42,251 nucleotides of DNA from the NCBI GenBank assembly GCA_009777995.1, contig WRKT01000022.1:1-42251 (forward strand). The letters are read 5' to 3'. The translations under genes and the position numbers were made by a program. The notes under the pieces were generated by a model. The model worked only from the letters and a program-made list of their open reading frames with translations, searched no databases and was not told the origin of the DNA. Positions 28,135 through 36,029 of the stretch are shown here, piece by piece. The stretch's first letter is position 1, and every line of letters begins with the position of its first letter. Origin of the DNA: Treponema sp. (lineage in GTDB: Bacteria > Spirochaetota > Spirochaetia > Treponematales > Breznakiellaceae).

Positions 28135-28651
28135 TTTCCCTTATCACGCCTGTAATTGTAAGGTCTACAAGGAGGCCATGTATTTCATCAAGTTTGGCAA
28201 TAAGCTTTAGCTGCTTATATTGGCCCGAGAGGATTCCTGCCGCGAACTCCTCGAGCTTTTGGTCAATGACCCTTACCTGCACATAGGTCTTAGGATTCTT
28301 CTTTGCAGTCATCGGGGTCCTTGATATCTCCACGGTAAAACCATTTTCCACAACATAATTGACGAAATTTCTTACCGCTCTTTTATATTTTATAATTTCA
28401 TCGGGAAAAGGTCTATCGAGGAGGTCGCTTCCGCAAGAGTGAACATCGTCCATTAGCTGTGTAAGGGCCTCTTCAGAGGGGGGAAGCAGTTTTATCGGGC
28501 CAAGCTCCCCTGCGGATAAGGCACCTTCGAAAAGCTCTGAAAAGCGGAACCTTGTCTTTACCTTTTCCTTTTCTTTGGTTTTTTTTGTTTCAGACCTACC
28601 CAAAAGAGAAGGATTAAGCAGCGAAATTGTATTTAAATCTACTTTTTCCAT
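28124..28651 (-). CDS. YaaR family (DUF327) protein
   Basis: This 175-residue soluble protein is basic near the N-terminus (SETKKTKEKEKVKTRF) and helical afterwards. The block YKRAVRNFVNYVVENGFTVE and the C-terminal KLDEIHGLLVDLT segment are typical of DUF327/YaaR. Function in the family is unknown. GGGGGAGGGG just upstream is a strong ribosome site. It sits between the bactofilin and ricT genes in one leftward run. Confidence 0.82.
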   Translation of the reverse strand: MEKVDLNTISLLNPSLLGRSETKKTKEKEKVKTRFRFSELFEGALSAGELGPIKLLPPSEEALTQLMDDVHSCGSDLLDRPFPDEIIKYKRAVRNFVNYVVENGFTVEISRTPMTAKKNPKTYVQVRVIDQKLEEFAAGILSGQYKQLKLIAKLDEIHGLLVDLTITGVIRENDE

Positions 28652-28671
28652 TTTCCCCTCCCCCGGTTAAA

Positions 28672-29097
28672 TTAGATTCTTGGCACCTTATGCAGGGCAA
28701 GGCTCTCTTTTAACCCTGCAACATCACGGAACTCCGAAAGGGCACGATTCCAGGCATCTTCAGTCTTGCATACATGGAGACGGCCGTGAATCAGGCAGCC
28801 TTCATCAGCCTGAATTCTCCTTGTAATTATATCACCCATTACAAGGCCGGTGGCAAGGACTATCAACCTTTCGCTTGCTACTACATTGCCGAAGATCACT
28901 CCGCCCACGGTAACCTGTGTGCCGCTGACATTGCTCTTCATCCTTGCCCGCTCTCCGATGACAAGGCGGCCCTTCGCTTTCACGTCTCCAAGAACATTGC
29001 CGTCAATTCGAGTAAACCCGCCTGACTCAACATTCCCGTAAACGCTGGTTCCGGGCCCGATTATAGTATTTATTGAGAAATCTTCACTCTTAGCCAT
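28672..29097 (-). CDS. Bactofilin
   Basis: The 141-residue protein is a single bactofilin (DUF583) right-handed beta-helix. It shows repeated hydrophobic-glycine turns (VYGNVESGG, IDGNVLGDV, VGGVIFGNV) without ATP- or nucleotide-binding motifs and without a membrane segment. Bactofilins self-assemble into filaments and recruit peptidoglycan enzymes; they affect helical shape in Helicobacter and Leptospira. The M23 peptidase gene directly upstream (7-bp gap) gives the usual partner. The short C-terminal tail (after about residue 110) is charged and may mediate contacts. Confidence 0.93.
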   Translation of the reverse strand: MAKSEDFSINTIIGPGTSVYGNVESGGFTRIDGNVLGDVKAKGRLVIGERARMKSNVSGTQVTVGGVIFGNVVASERLIVLATGLVMGDIITRRIQADEGCLIHGRLHVCKTEDAWNRALSEFRDVAGLKESLALHKVPRI

Positions 29098-29104
29098 AAC
29101 CGGC

Positions 29105-30145
29105 CTAGCGGCCCGACCTTACTATATTAGTGCGCATGTTGATATATCTATATGGGTCAACCACATCAGAGCCTATATGAACTTCGTAGTGAAGATGGGG
29201 CCCTGTTGAAAGCCCCGTATTGCCGATATAACCTATCACCTGTCCCTGCTGAACCCTCTGCCCTGTGGTCACGCGGAAGGTCTGCATGTGGGCGTAGCGG
29301 GTATAGAACCCGTGTCTGTGCCGGATTATCACATTATTGCCGAAGCCGTTATGATCGTATTCAACTGCAACCACCTGCCCGTCTGCAGTGACCACAATCG
29401 GGTCGCCTGAGCGGAAGGTGGAGATGTCAATTCCCCTATGGATATAGTATTGGCCGGTGAAGGGGTTAATATTCTGGCCGAAGGGCATTGAAATATGGCC
29501 GATGCCGCCCCTTACGGGCCAGATACTCGGGATTTCGGTGAGCAGAGCCCCTTGGGAATTAAGGAGATTGCCGATTTCCCTTATCGGCATTGTTGCAGAG
29601 CTTAAAAAAACTGCGATTTGTCTTAGATCCTCAACTTCACGCAGGGTTCCCGCAGGGCTCTCCCTTATGTCAAAGAAGGAACTAAGGTCGCCCGAAGAGG
29701 CCTGTGAAGTCCTCCCGTTACTGCTTATATCTGCTCCGAGGGTCGAAAGGGTGCCGGCAAGGGCAGGCTCGAAGTTCCTTACTTCCCTGAACAGATGGTT
29801 TACCTCTTCCCTAATCTGATCGAGGCTTGCCTGAGCATCCCTTAGACGATCGTCCCTATATGCAAGATTACTCTGGGTAGATCTATATGTGGCACCGTAC
29901 CATAGGAAGGTCCCTAAAATGGCCGCAAGGACCATGAAAAAACAGCAGATCGAAAGGACAGAAATGTGAAGATTATAGACCTTCTTTTCTGAATGAGGTA
30001 CAAAGACAACTGTATAACGTCTTGTAAGAGTCCTCCAGATAAAACCGAAAAAGACTCCAATTGCTTTTATGAAAGCAATAAAAGTATTAATTATTTTTTG
30101 AACAATATTATTCTCAAAACGCTTGTATTCGTGTACAGTCGCCAA
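29105..30145 (-). CDS. M23/LytM family peptidoglycan metallopeptidase, membrane-anchored
   Basis: The 346-residue protein has a cytoplasmic basic N-terminus, one membrane segment (about 63-87), a coiled-coil-like helical region (about 90-125) and a C-terminal LytM domain. Zinc ligands His236 and Asp240 (IHRGID), the RYAHMQ block and His317/His319 (HLHYE) are all present, so it should be an active endopeptidase acting on peptide crosslinks in the periplasm. The start is a TTG at 30145, chosen because GAGGAG lies 5 bases before it and no ATG precedes the membrane segment suitably. It heads the M23-bactofilin-yaaR-ricT run. Confidence 0.92.
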   Translation of the reverse strand: MATVHEYKRFENNIVQKIINTFIAFIKAIGVFFGFIWRTLTRRYTVVFVPHSEKKVYNLHISVLSICCFFMVLAAILGTFLWYGATYRSTQSNLAYRDDRLRDAQASLDQIREEVNHLFREVRNFEPALAGTLSTLGADISSNGRTSQASSGDLSSFFDIRESPAGTLREVEDLRQIAVFLSSATMPIREIGNLLNSQGALLTEIPSIWPVRGGIGHISMPFGQNINPFTGQYYIHRGIDISTFRSGDPIVVTADGQVVAVEYDHNGFGNNVIIRHRHGFYTRYAHMQTFRVTTGQRVQQGQVIGYIGNTGLSTGPHLHYEVHIGSDVVDPYRYINMRTNIVRSGR

Positions 30146-30258
30146 AATAACTCCTCTGCAAAGATAAGTCCCAGCGTAAAAATAGTATATATATTATCGG
30201 CAAGAAATGAAAAACAGCCCCTCCCGATTCTATATCCGGTAATATTATACCTTATTTT

Positions 30259-30798
30259 CTATACAGCATCAAGCCCTGCCCTGATTGCTCCCGCATTTTC
30301 AGGGACAAATCGGTGTTTATCCTCGGAAAAGAATCCCTTTAGGATCCCTTCAATGTCATTAAGCTTTAAATGGCCGGTGAGCTTGGCTAAAGCGCCAAGG
30401 GCAACCATGTTTGCATAGCGGATATGGCCCACTTTTTCAGCCAGACCTGAGGCTTCCACATTAACGACACGGACATCCTTCCTCTTTGGGCTCTCTTTTA
30501 CGAGGCTTGAGTTAATGATCATGAGCCCCCCTTCCTTCACTATCTTTTCGCAAAGGGGAAGAGAATCTATGTTCATAACAACGACCGAGTCCGGGGTGGT
30601 TACAAGGGGGCTTGAAATTTCCTCATCGGAAATGATTACCCCTGCCCTTGCGATGCCTCCCCTCTTCTCTGCGCCGTAAAACGGGAAGAAAGTGACGTTT
30701 TTACCTTCTATCATTGCAGAGTAAACCCAAAGCTGCCCCATGGATATTATGCCCTGCCCGCCAAAACCTGCGAATAAGCTTTTTTCTGTAATTGACAT
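30259..30798 (-). CDS. 2-oxoacid:ferredoxin oxidoreductase, gamma subunit
   Basis: The 179-residue protein begins SLFAGFGGQGIISMGQLWVY, the N-terminal glycine-rich block of the gamma (KorC/VorA-like) subunit, and continues with GGIARAGVIISDEEI. It belongs to the heteromeric, TPP- and Fe-S-dependent enzyme that oxidatively decarboxylates 2-oxoacids to acyl-CoA with reduction of ferredoxin. It overlaps the TPP subunit gene by one base (TAATG) and is the last gene of the four-gene operon. Confidence 0.9.
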   Translation of the reverse strand: MSITEKSLFAGFGGQGIISMGQLWVYSAMIEGKNVTFFPFYGAEKRGGIARAGVIISDEEISSPLVTTPDSVVVMNIDSLPLCEKIVKEGGLMIINSSLVKESPKRKDVRVVNVEASGLAEKVGHIRYANMVALGALAKLTGHLKLNDIEGILKGFFSEDKHRFVPENAGAIRAGLDAV

Positions 30799-31550
30799 TA
30801 TGCTGCCCCCTTCTTGATTTCTCCCAAGGGGAAAACGGGAATCATGTTTTGCTCGAGCCAGGGAAGGGCTTTCTCCCCTTCAAGCCCCCAGCCGGTGGGA
30901 CATGGGGAGAGGATTTCCACAAGGGTAAAGCCTGCACCTGCCATCTGAAGTTCAAAGGCCTTCTTGATATAGCCCTTGGTTTTTCGGACATTTGCCGCAT
31001 TGTGAACAGTGCCCCTTGCAATATAGGCGGTTCCGTCAAGGACAGCAAGGAGCTCGCTGACTCTTATGGGATAACCCATGCCTGCGGCATCGGGGTCCCT
31101 CCCCTTTGGAGATGTTGTCGCCTTTTGGCCGACCAAGGTCGTAGGTGCCATTTGCCCGCCTGTCATACCGTAGATTGCATTATTTACGAAAATCGTTGTG
31201 AACTTCTCTCCGCGGTTTGCTGCGTGTATTGCCTCTGCGGTGCCGATTGCGGCAAGGTCGCCGTCCCCCTGATAACAGACTACAAGGTGATCGGAGAGCA
31301 CTCGCTTTACACCGGTTGCTGCGGCGGGAGTGCGCCCGTGGGGAGGCTGAACCGAGTCAAACTTGAAGTGAAGATCCGCCCAGATGGAGCAGCCCACCGG
31401 GTGGGTGATAACTGCCTTCTCGCGGTACCCCATCTCGTCAATGACTTCTGCAACAAGACGGTGAATTATACCGTGGCCGCAGCCTGCACAATATTTTGTT
31501 GGTCTTACGTAAAGACTGTCAGGATGACCGTAAACTAATTTTTCACTCAT
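30798..31550 (-). CDS. 2-oxoacid:ferredoxin oxidoreductase, TPP-binding beta subunit
   Basis: The 250-residue subunit has the cysteine-bearing YCAGCGHGI block and the TPP motif YQGDGDLAAIG ... NNAIYGMTGGQ, in which the GDGD and Asn positions bind the Mg-diphosphate of TPP. These are hallmarks of the KorB/VorC type. I start it at the ATG at 31550, one base after the stop of the alpha subunit. A TTG at 31562 overlapping the upstream gene is an alternative. Cytoplasmic and oxygen-sensitive, it fits an anaerobic lifestyle. Confidence 0.93.
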   Translation of the reverse strand: MSEKLVYGHPDSLYVRPTKYCAGCGHGIIHRLVAEVIDEMGYREKAVITHPVGCSIWADLHFKFDSVQPPHGRTPAAATGVKRVLSDHLVVCYQGDGDLAAIGTAEAIHAANRGEKFTTIFVNNAIYGMTGGQMAPTTLVGQKATTSPKGRDPDAAGMGYPIRVSELLAVLDGTAYIARGTVHNAANVRKTKGYIKKAFELQMAGAGFTLVEILSPCPTGWGLEGEKALPWLEQNMIPVFPLGEIKKGAA

Positions 31551-31551
31551 A

Positions 31552-32622
31552 TCATGCCCCAATAAGTTTTTTTGCTTTTTCGAAAACTTCTTCTTCGGTG
31601 GGAATTACTCCCCCTGTATGACCAAGAAGGTGAACGGGAGACTTACCCAACACAGAGAGACGAACATCCTCTACCAATTGGCCCAAACTCATCTCCACTG
31701 TGAGGATTGGTTTTCCTCTATCGCCGACTTTGCCGAGGGCCTCATAGGGGAAGGGCCAGAGGGTGATGGGACGGAAAAGGCCAACTTTAATGCCTGCCTT
31801 ATCGGCAAGTTTTTTTGCCCCCATGCAAACCCTTGCGGAGGTTCCGTAGGCTACAAGGATTACATCTGCATCCTTGCAATCGACTTCTTCAAAGCGCATT
31901 TCGTTCTTTTTGACGACTTCATACTTCTCAAAGCGTGCCTTGGATTTTGCTTCAAGCTCTTCGGGAACCAAATCAATCGAGGTAATATGTATGGCATTCT
32001 CTCTTTTATTTTTTCCCATATTTCCTGCAACCCAATCCCTTTTGGGAAGGTCTTTCAAATCTCTCATCTGAGGAAGCACTATACCCTCTGCCATTTGACC
32101 AATCATTCCGTCAAGAAGGACAATCACGGGCATTCTATACTTATCTGCAAGGTCAAAGGCCTCGTAGGTGAAGTCTGCGCATTCCTGGACACTCTTCGGT
32201 GCAAGTACTATCGTAAAATAGTCCCCGTGGCCGCCTCCCCTCGTTGCCTGGAAATAGTCTCCCTGGGCAGGGGCAATGGAGCCGAGGCCGGGCCCCCCTC
32301 TTGATACATTTACTACGACACAGGGAACATCGGCTCCTGCCGCATAAGAAATGCATTCCTGCTTCAAACTGATGCCCGGGCTTGATGAAGAAGTCATCGC
32401 CCTTGCACCTGCACAGGATGCGCCGTAAACCATGACCATTGCGCCTATTTCGCTTTCGGCCTGGATGAAAATACGTCCCTTTTCGAGCATATGAAAGGAC
32501 ATATATGCAGGGATTTCATTCTGAGGTGTAATGGGATAGCCGAAATAGGCAGTGCAGCCTGCTCTTATTGCAGACTCTGCAATGGCCTCATTACCCTTCA
32601 TAAGTACTTTTGCTGTGTTCAA
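31552..32622 (-). CDS. vorB: 3-methyl-2-oxobutanoate/2-oxoacid:ferredoxin oxidoreductase, alpha subunit (VorB type)
   Basis: The 356-residue alpha subunit carries LMKGNEAIAESAIRAG, YFGYPITPQNEI and AGARAMTSSSSPG, the pyrimidine-binding domain signatures of KorA/VorB. The sequence looks closest to the group annotated as VorB, which acts on branched-chain 2-oxoacids. The four-gene layout is shared with 2-oxoglutarate enzymes, so the substrate is uncertain. The start is TTG at 32622, preceded by AGGAGG four bases upstream; an ATG 21 bases further in (MKGNEA) would lose that spacing. It follows the ferredoxin subunit by eight bases. Confidence 0.92.
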   Translation of the reverse strand: MNTAKVLMKGNEAIAESAIRAGCTAYFGYPITPQNEIPAYMSFHMLEKGRIFIQAESEIGAMVMVYGASCAGARAMTSSSSPGISLKQECISYAAGADVPCVVVNVSRGGPGLGSIAPAQGDYFQATRGGGHGDYFTIVLAPKSVQECADFTYEAFDLADKYRMPVIVLLDGMIGQMAEGIVLPQMRDLKDLPKRDWVAGNMGKNKRENAIHITSIDLVPEELEAKSKARFEKYEVVKKNEMRFEEVDCKDADVILVAYGTSARVCMGAKKLADKAGIKVGLFRPITLWPFPYEALGKVGDRGKPILTVEMSLGQLVEDVRLSVLGKSPVHLLGHTGGVIPTEEEVFEKAKKLIGA

Positions 32623-32630
32623 AACTCCTC

Positions 32631-32858
32631 CTATGCGCTAAGCTCAAAAACTTGAATGGCTACATCAGGGCAAACTTGGAAACAGTTGCCGCAGGCTATA
32701 CATTTTGACTGTTCAGGGGCCAGAGGCTTAGCCGGATATGTCCCTGTAGAGTTTGGTTTTGTATCTTTTTCCAAAGATTTTACCGGGCATGCAAGTATAC
32801 AAAAGTAACAGCCCTTGCATAGCTCCCGATGTACTACAACTTTGCCTTTTTTTGCCAT
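32631..32858 (-). CDS. 2[4Fe-4S] ferredoxin subunit of the 2-oxoacid oxidoreductase
   Basis: This 75-residue subunit has two CxxCxxCxxxCP motifs, at residues 14-24 (CKGCYFCILAC) and 53-63 (CIACGNCFQVC), each ligating a [4Fe-4S] cluster that passes electrons from the TPP subunit to external ferredoxin. AGAGG precedes the ATG. It is the first gene of the operon (delta-alpha-beta-gamma), served by a good promoter at 32911-32939. Confidence 0.95.
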   Translation of the reverse strand: MAKKGKVVVHRELCKGCYFCILACPVKSLEKDTKPNSTGTYPAKPLAPEQSKCIACGNCFQVCPDVAIQVFELSA

Positions 32859-32888
32859 AAATACCTCTTTAGTCTAGCGGAATTTTAA

Positions 32889-32899
32889 GCGCAATGCGC
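32889..32899. repeat. 11-bp dyad in the leader of the 2-oxoacid oxidoreductase operon
   Basis: GCGCAATGCGC is a dyad with one central base. It lies at about +5 to +15 of the predicted transcript from the promoter at 32911-32939, upstream of the AGAGG ribosome site. The loop is too small for a stable hairpin, so a protein operator is the more likely reading. Confidence 0.4.
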
Positions 32900-32910
32900 C
32901 ATGCCTGCAC

Positions 32911-32939
32911 ATTGTAGTATAGAAATATCAAATTGTAAA
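32911..32939 (-). promoter_or_regulatory. Sigma70-type promoter of the 2-oxoacid oxidoreductase operon
   Basis: On the minus strand: TTTACA (32939-32934), a 17-bp spacer, TACAAT (32916-32911). The predicted start is near 32904, giving a leader of about 45 nt before the ferredoxin-subunit ATG at 32858. Confidence 0.65.
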
Positions 32940-32947
32940 GCGAGAAA

Positions 32948-34297
32948 TCAGGATAACATTCCCGGCATAGACATTCCTTTCCCTGTTTTAGCCATTCTTT
33001 TCATCATTACCCTCATTTTTTCGAACTTTTTAAGGAGCCGGGCCACTTCTGCAACGGAAGTCCCCGAGCCGCGGGCAATACGAGCCCTCCTTGAGGGCCC
33101 GATTATAAGGTGATTCTGTCTCTCCTTACGCGTCATTGATGAAAGTATAGCTTCCTGGTACTTAAGATCGGCCTTATCGAGGTCTTCTTCGTTGATCTTC
33201 CCTGCAAGACCGGGGATCATGCCAAGCATTGACTTGAGTGAACCCATCTTTTTCACTGCTCTAAGCTGCTCAAGCCAGTCTTCAAGGGTTAGGGTTTCCT
33301 TTTCAATTTTCTTTTGGAGTTCAAGGGCTTCTTTTTCGTCAATTACTTCCTGGGCCTTCTCTACAAGACTTACAACATCGCCCATTCCCAGTATGCGTCC
33401 CGCGGCTCTTTCAGGGTAGAAGGGCTCAAAATCTTCCGGTTTTTCGCCTATTCCGACGAATTTTAGGGGCTTCCCCGTAATTGTTTTAAGTGATAGGGCC
33501 GCTCCGCCCCTGGTATCGCTGTCAAATTTGGTTAGAATTACCCCTGTAAGGCCTATTTTTTCCTCGAAGGCCTTTGCGATGTCAACTGCCGACTGTCCTG
33601 TCATGGCATCTGCAACCAAAAGAAGCTCATCGGGTTTAGAAAGGTCTTTTAACCGGGACAATTCTTCCATCATTGGTTCGTCGAGCTGCAGGCGGCCTGT
33701 TGTATCGACGATTAGGGTGTCGATAAGGTTTTTCTTTGCGTAGTCGAGTGCGCCACGGTAGACCCTAAGGGTGTCGGTGGTGCCTTCTTCCTTGTAGACG
33801 GGTACATCGATTTGGCCTGCAAGGACAGAGAGCTGCTCGATTGCGGCCGGCCGGATAAGGTCACATGCTGCAAGGAGGGGTTTACGGCCCTCTTTTTTGA
33901 GTCTTAGGGCAAGTTTTGCAGAGCTTGTCGTTTTACCTGAGCCCTGGAGCCCGAGCATGAGTATTACGGTGATAGTATCCGGGCCTTTTAACTGCAGTTC
34001 TTGGGCTGGTCTTCCTGTCGGGCCCTTTTCAGTGTCTCCAAGGAAGGAGACCATTTTATCGTGGACGATTTTGATGAACTGCTGGCCCGGGTCTACTGCT
34101 CTTAGGACTTTTTCGCCCTTAGCTTCCTCTATGGTGGAATTTACGAACCTTCTTACGACCCTTAGGTTTACATCTGCTTCAAGCAGGGCCATTTTAATGG
34201 CTTCTACTGCATCATCTATGTTTTTTTCTGTGATCGTGGACTTTCCTGCAACAAAACGGAAAGCATCAGATATTTTCTCTGTCAGTTTGTCAAACAT
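32948..34297 (-). CDS. ffh: Signal recognition particle protein Ffh
   Basis: Ffh (449 residues) has the N domain (1-90), the G domain with P-loop GLQGSGKTTSSAKLA, DTTGRLQLD, TKFDSDTRGGAALS and GIGEKPEDFEPF, and a C-terminal methionine-rich M domain (MRVMMKRMAKTGKGMSMPGM) that binds SRP RNA and signal peptides. It targets ribosome-nascent chains to FtsY at the membrane. The ATG at 34297 is favoured over the TTG at 34312 because the minus strand reads TATAAT AAGCCC ATG: the TTG sits at the edge of that -10 box. No Shine-Dalgarno is present. Its RNA partner is the SRP RNA at 18505-18618. Confidence 0.97.
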   Translation of the reverse strand: MFDKLTEKISDAFRFVAGKSTITEKNIDDAVEAIKMALLEADVNLRVVRRFVNSTIEEAKGEKVLRAVDPGQQFIKIVHDKMVSFLGDTEKGPTGRPAQELQLKGPDTITVILMLGLQGSGKTTSSAKLALRLKKEGRKPLLAACDLIRPAAIEQLSVLAGQIDVPVYKEEGTTDTLRVYRGALDYAKKNLIDTLIVDTTGRLQLDEPMMEELSRLKDLSKPDELLLVADAMTGQSAVDIAKAFEEKIGLTGVILTKFDSDTRGGAALSLKTITGKPLKFVGIGEKPEDFEPFYPERAAGRILGMGDVVSLVEKAQEVIDEKEALELQKKIEKETLTLEDWLEQLRAVKKMGSLKSMLGMIPGLAGKINEEDLDKADLKYQEAILSSMTRKERQNHLIIGPSRRARIARGSGTSVAEVARLLKKFEKMRVMMKRMAKTGKGMSMPGMLS

Positions 34298-34303
34298 GGG
34301 CTT

Positions 34304-34309
34304 ATTATA
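34304..34309 (-). promoter_or_regulatory. -10 box of ffh
   Basis: A perfect TATAAT on the minus strand ends six bases before the ffh ATG at 34297, so the transcript would begin at or next to the start codon. No clear -35 is seen 17 bp upstream. Confidence 0.55.
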
Positions 34310-34321
34310 CAATAGAAAGTA

Positions 34322-34330
34322 TGGTATAAT
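34322..34330 (+). promoter_or_regulatory. Extended -10 promoter of the M29 aminopeptidase gene
   Basis: TGGTATAAT is a consensus extended -10. It would start transcription near 34337, just upstream of the AAAGGAG ribosome site at 34341-34347 and the ATG at 34354. It is divergent from, and about 13 bp from, the ffh -10 box. Confidence 0.6.
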
Positions 34331-34353
34331 CTATCAGTAAAAAGGAGATTTCC

Positions 34354-35580
34354 ATGCAGGATAAATTGATTGAATATGCAAAAGTGATAGTCAGTATTGG
34401 TGTGAATATACAGAAGGGGCAGACCCTCGTCGTTTCCTGTCCCATTGAATGTGCTGACTTTGGCCGTATGATCGCAGAAGAGGCCTATAATGCGGGCGCA
34501 AGGGAAGTTGTAATGAGGTGGGGGGATGATTTATTAACCCGCATGAGGTTTTTAAAGGCTGATAATTCAGTATTTGACGAGATAGCGAACTGGTTAAAAA
34601 CCTTTGTCTATGAATATGCCGATAAGAAGGCAGCCCTTGTAAATATTGCCGCAAGTGATCCTGAGTATCTAAAGGGCGTAGACCCTGACAGGCTGAAAAG
34701 GAATGCCATTGCTACAGGGAAAGAACTCAAAGAATTCCAAAACAGGATGACGAGGAACGAGTTCCCCTGGTGCGTGGTCTCGGTGCCTACAAAGGCCTGG
34801 GCAAGCAAGGTTTTCCCCGGTGTCTCTCAGGAGCAGGCAATGGAAAAGCTGTGGGATGCCATTTTGACTGCTGTTCGAGTCGATGGTACGGGTAAGGCAG
34901 TTGAAAACTGGAAACAGCACGTTGAGCGCCTGCATAAACGGGTAGGAATTATGGACGGACATAATTTCGCTAAGCTCATCTTCAAGAACAGCCTTGGAAC
35001 AGACCTGACGGTGGAAATCCCCGAGAAACATAAGTGGGTCGGGGTTGGAGATAAGGCAAGCACAGGGGTTACCTTCCTTGCAAATATGCCGTCAGAGGAG
35101 ATCTTCACCCTGCCGAAGAAGGACGGGGTAAATGGTGTTATCTGCTCATCGATTCCACTGGCTCTTGACGGCACCCTCGTTAAAGACATTCGCTTTACAG
35201 TAAAGGACGGGAAAATTATAGAGGCAACTGCCTCGGAGGGCCTTGAAGTCTTACAGAAAAAGCTTGACGTGGATGAGGGGGCAAGGCACTTTGGAGAAGT
35301 GGCCCTCGTGCCCCATAGCTCGCCTATATCGAATATGGGCATCCTTTTTTACAATACCCTCTTTGACGAAAATGCCTCCTGCCACTTTGCCTTCGGAAAG
35401 GCCTACCCTGCCTTTGTCGATACGGATAGCATCAGCGATGAGGAGTTAAAAAAACGCGGGGCCAACGATTCTTTTGTCCATGTGGACTTTATGATAGGGA
35501 CTAAGGACATGAAGATAACGGGCATTACAAGGGACGGAAAGGAAGTTCCGGTATTTATTAATGGTGATTTTGCGTTTTAG
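34354..35580 (+). CDS. M29 family aminopeptidase (AmpS/PepS-like)
   Basis: The 408-residue cytoplasmic metallopeptidase has the family blocks LVVSCPIECADFGRMI, VVMRWGDD, HNFAKLIFKNSLGTDLTVEIP, ARHFGEVALVPHSSPIS, FDENASCHFAFGKAYP and VDFMIGTKDMKITGI. The Glu, His and Asp residues in these C-terminal blocks are the usual dinuclear metal ligands. It removes N-terminal amino acids from peptides, fitting a peptide-using anaerobe. A good Shine-Dalgarno (AAAGGAG) precedes the start. Hemerythrin follows after nine bases, so the two are likely co-transcribed. Confidence 0.93.
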   Translation: MQDKLIEYAKVIVSIGVNIQKGQTLVVSCPIECADFGRMIAEEAYNAGAREVVMRWGDDLLTRMRFLKADNSVFDEIANWLKTFVYEYADKKAALVNIAASDPEYLKGVDPDRLKRNAIATGKELKEFQNRMTRNEFPWCVVSVPTKAWASKVFPGVSQEQAMEKLWDAILTAVRVDGTGKAVENWKQHVERLHKRVGIMDGHNFAKLIFKNSLGTDLTVEIPEKHKWVGVGDKASTGVTFLANMPSEEIFTLPKKDGVNGVICSSIPLALDGTLVKDIRFTVKDGKIIEATASEGLEVLQKKLDVDEGARHFGEVALVPHSSPISNMGILFYNTLFDENASCHFAFGKAYPAFVDTDSISDEELKKRGANDSFVHVDFMIGTKDMKITGITRDGKEVPVFINGDFAF

Positions 35581-35589
35581 GAGAAGAGG

Positions 35590-36000
35590 ATGCACGAAAT
35601 GTATGAATGGGATTCAGCACTTGAAACGGGAAACGAAAAGATAGACAGCCAGCATAAGCAATTAATTGCCGCATTAAACGATCTTATTGAAGCCTTTGCT
35701 CAAGGAAAGGGCAAGGATGAAATTACCAAAACCATGGAGTTTATCTCTACTTATGCGATTATGCATTTCTCAATGGAAGAGGAACTTATGGTAGAGAGTG
35801 AGTACTCAGAGTATAAAAACCATAAACGTTATCACGATGAGTTTAAGGTGGTGCTTGGGAGTTTAATCGAACGGTTGGTTGATGAAGGTCCAACAGAGGG
35901 ATTAATTGATATCGTAATTTCTACAATAAGAGATTGGCTAATTAACCATATTAAGGGTGATGATTTCCGCATGGCAACCTATGTTAAAACAAGGTCCTAG
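35590..36000 (+). CDS. Bacteriohemerythrin
   Basis: This 136-residue four-helix protein has the full diiron ligand set: His22 (DSQHKQL), His59 and Glu63 (HFSMEEE), His78 and His82 (NHKRYH), His120 and Asp125 (NHIKGDD). Single-domain bacteriohemerythrins bind O2 reversibly; in anaerobes and microaerophiles they serve oxygen sensing or scavenging, and some act with chemoreceptors. A GGAGAAGAGG ribosome site precedes the ATG. It follows the M29 peptidase by nine bases and faces the lipoprotein aminopeptidase. Confidence 0.95.
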   Translation: MHEMYEWDSALETGNEKIDSQHKQLIAALNDLIEAFAQGKGKDEITKTMEFISTYAIMHFSMEEELMVESEYSEYKNHKRYHDEFKVVLGSLIERLVDEGPTEGLIDIVISTIRDWLINHIKGDDFRMATYVKTRS

Positions 36001-36029
36001 AAAAAGAGCTTATAAACCGAGAGCTCTTT
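36001..36029 (-). terminator. Intrinsic terminator between hemerythrin and lipoprotein aminopeptidase
   Basis: AAAGAGCT (36003-36010) and AGCTCTTT (36022-36029) form an 8-bp stem with an 11-base loop. On the minus strand the stem is followed by a short T-run (CTTTTT), the better terminator direction, and the stem covers the last codons and stop of the aminopeptidase gene. It could also act weakly for the hemerythrin transcript. Confidence 0.55.

Noticed and set aside
30792..31538. A 248-codon open frame on the plus strand, antisense to the TPP-binding beta subunit.
   Set aside because: The minus strand encodes a clear KorB-type protein with TPP motifs. The antisense product is cysteine-rich without family resemblance and has no ribosome site, so it is a by-product of codon bias.
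31618..32304. A 228-codon open frame antisense to the VorB-type subunit.
   Set aside because: Same reason: the opposite strand carries a conserved family, and this frame shows no domain or start signal.
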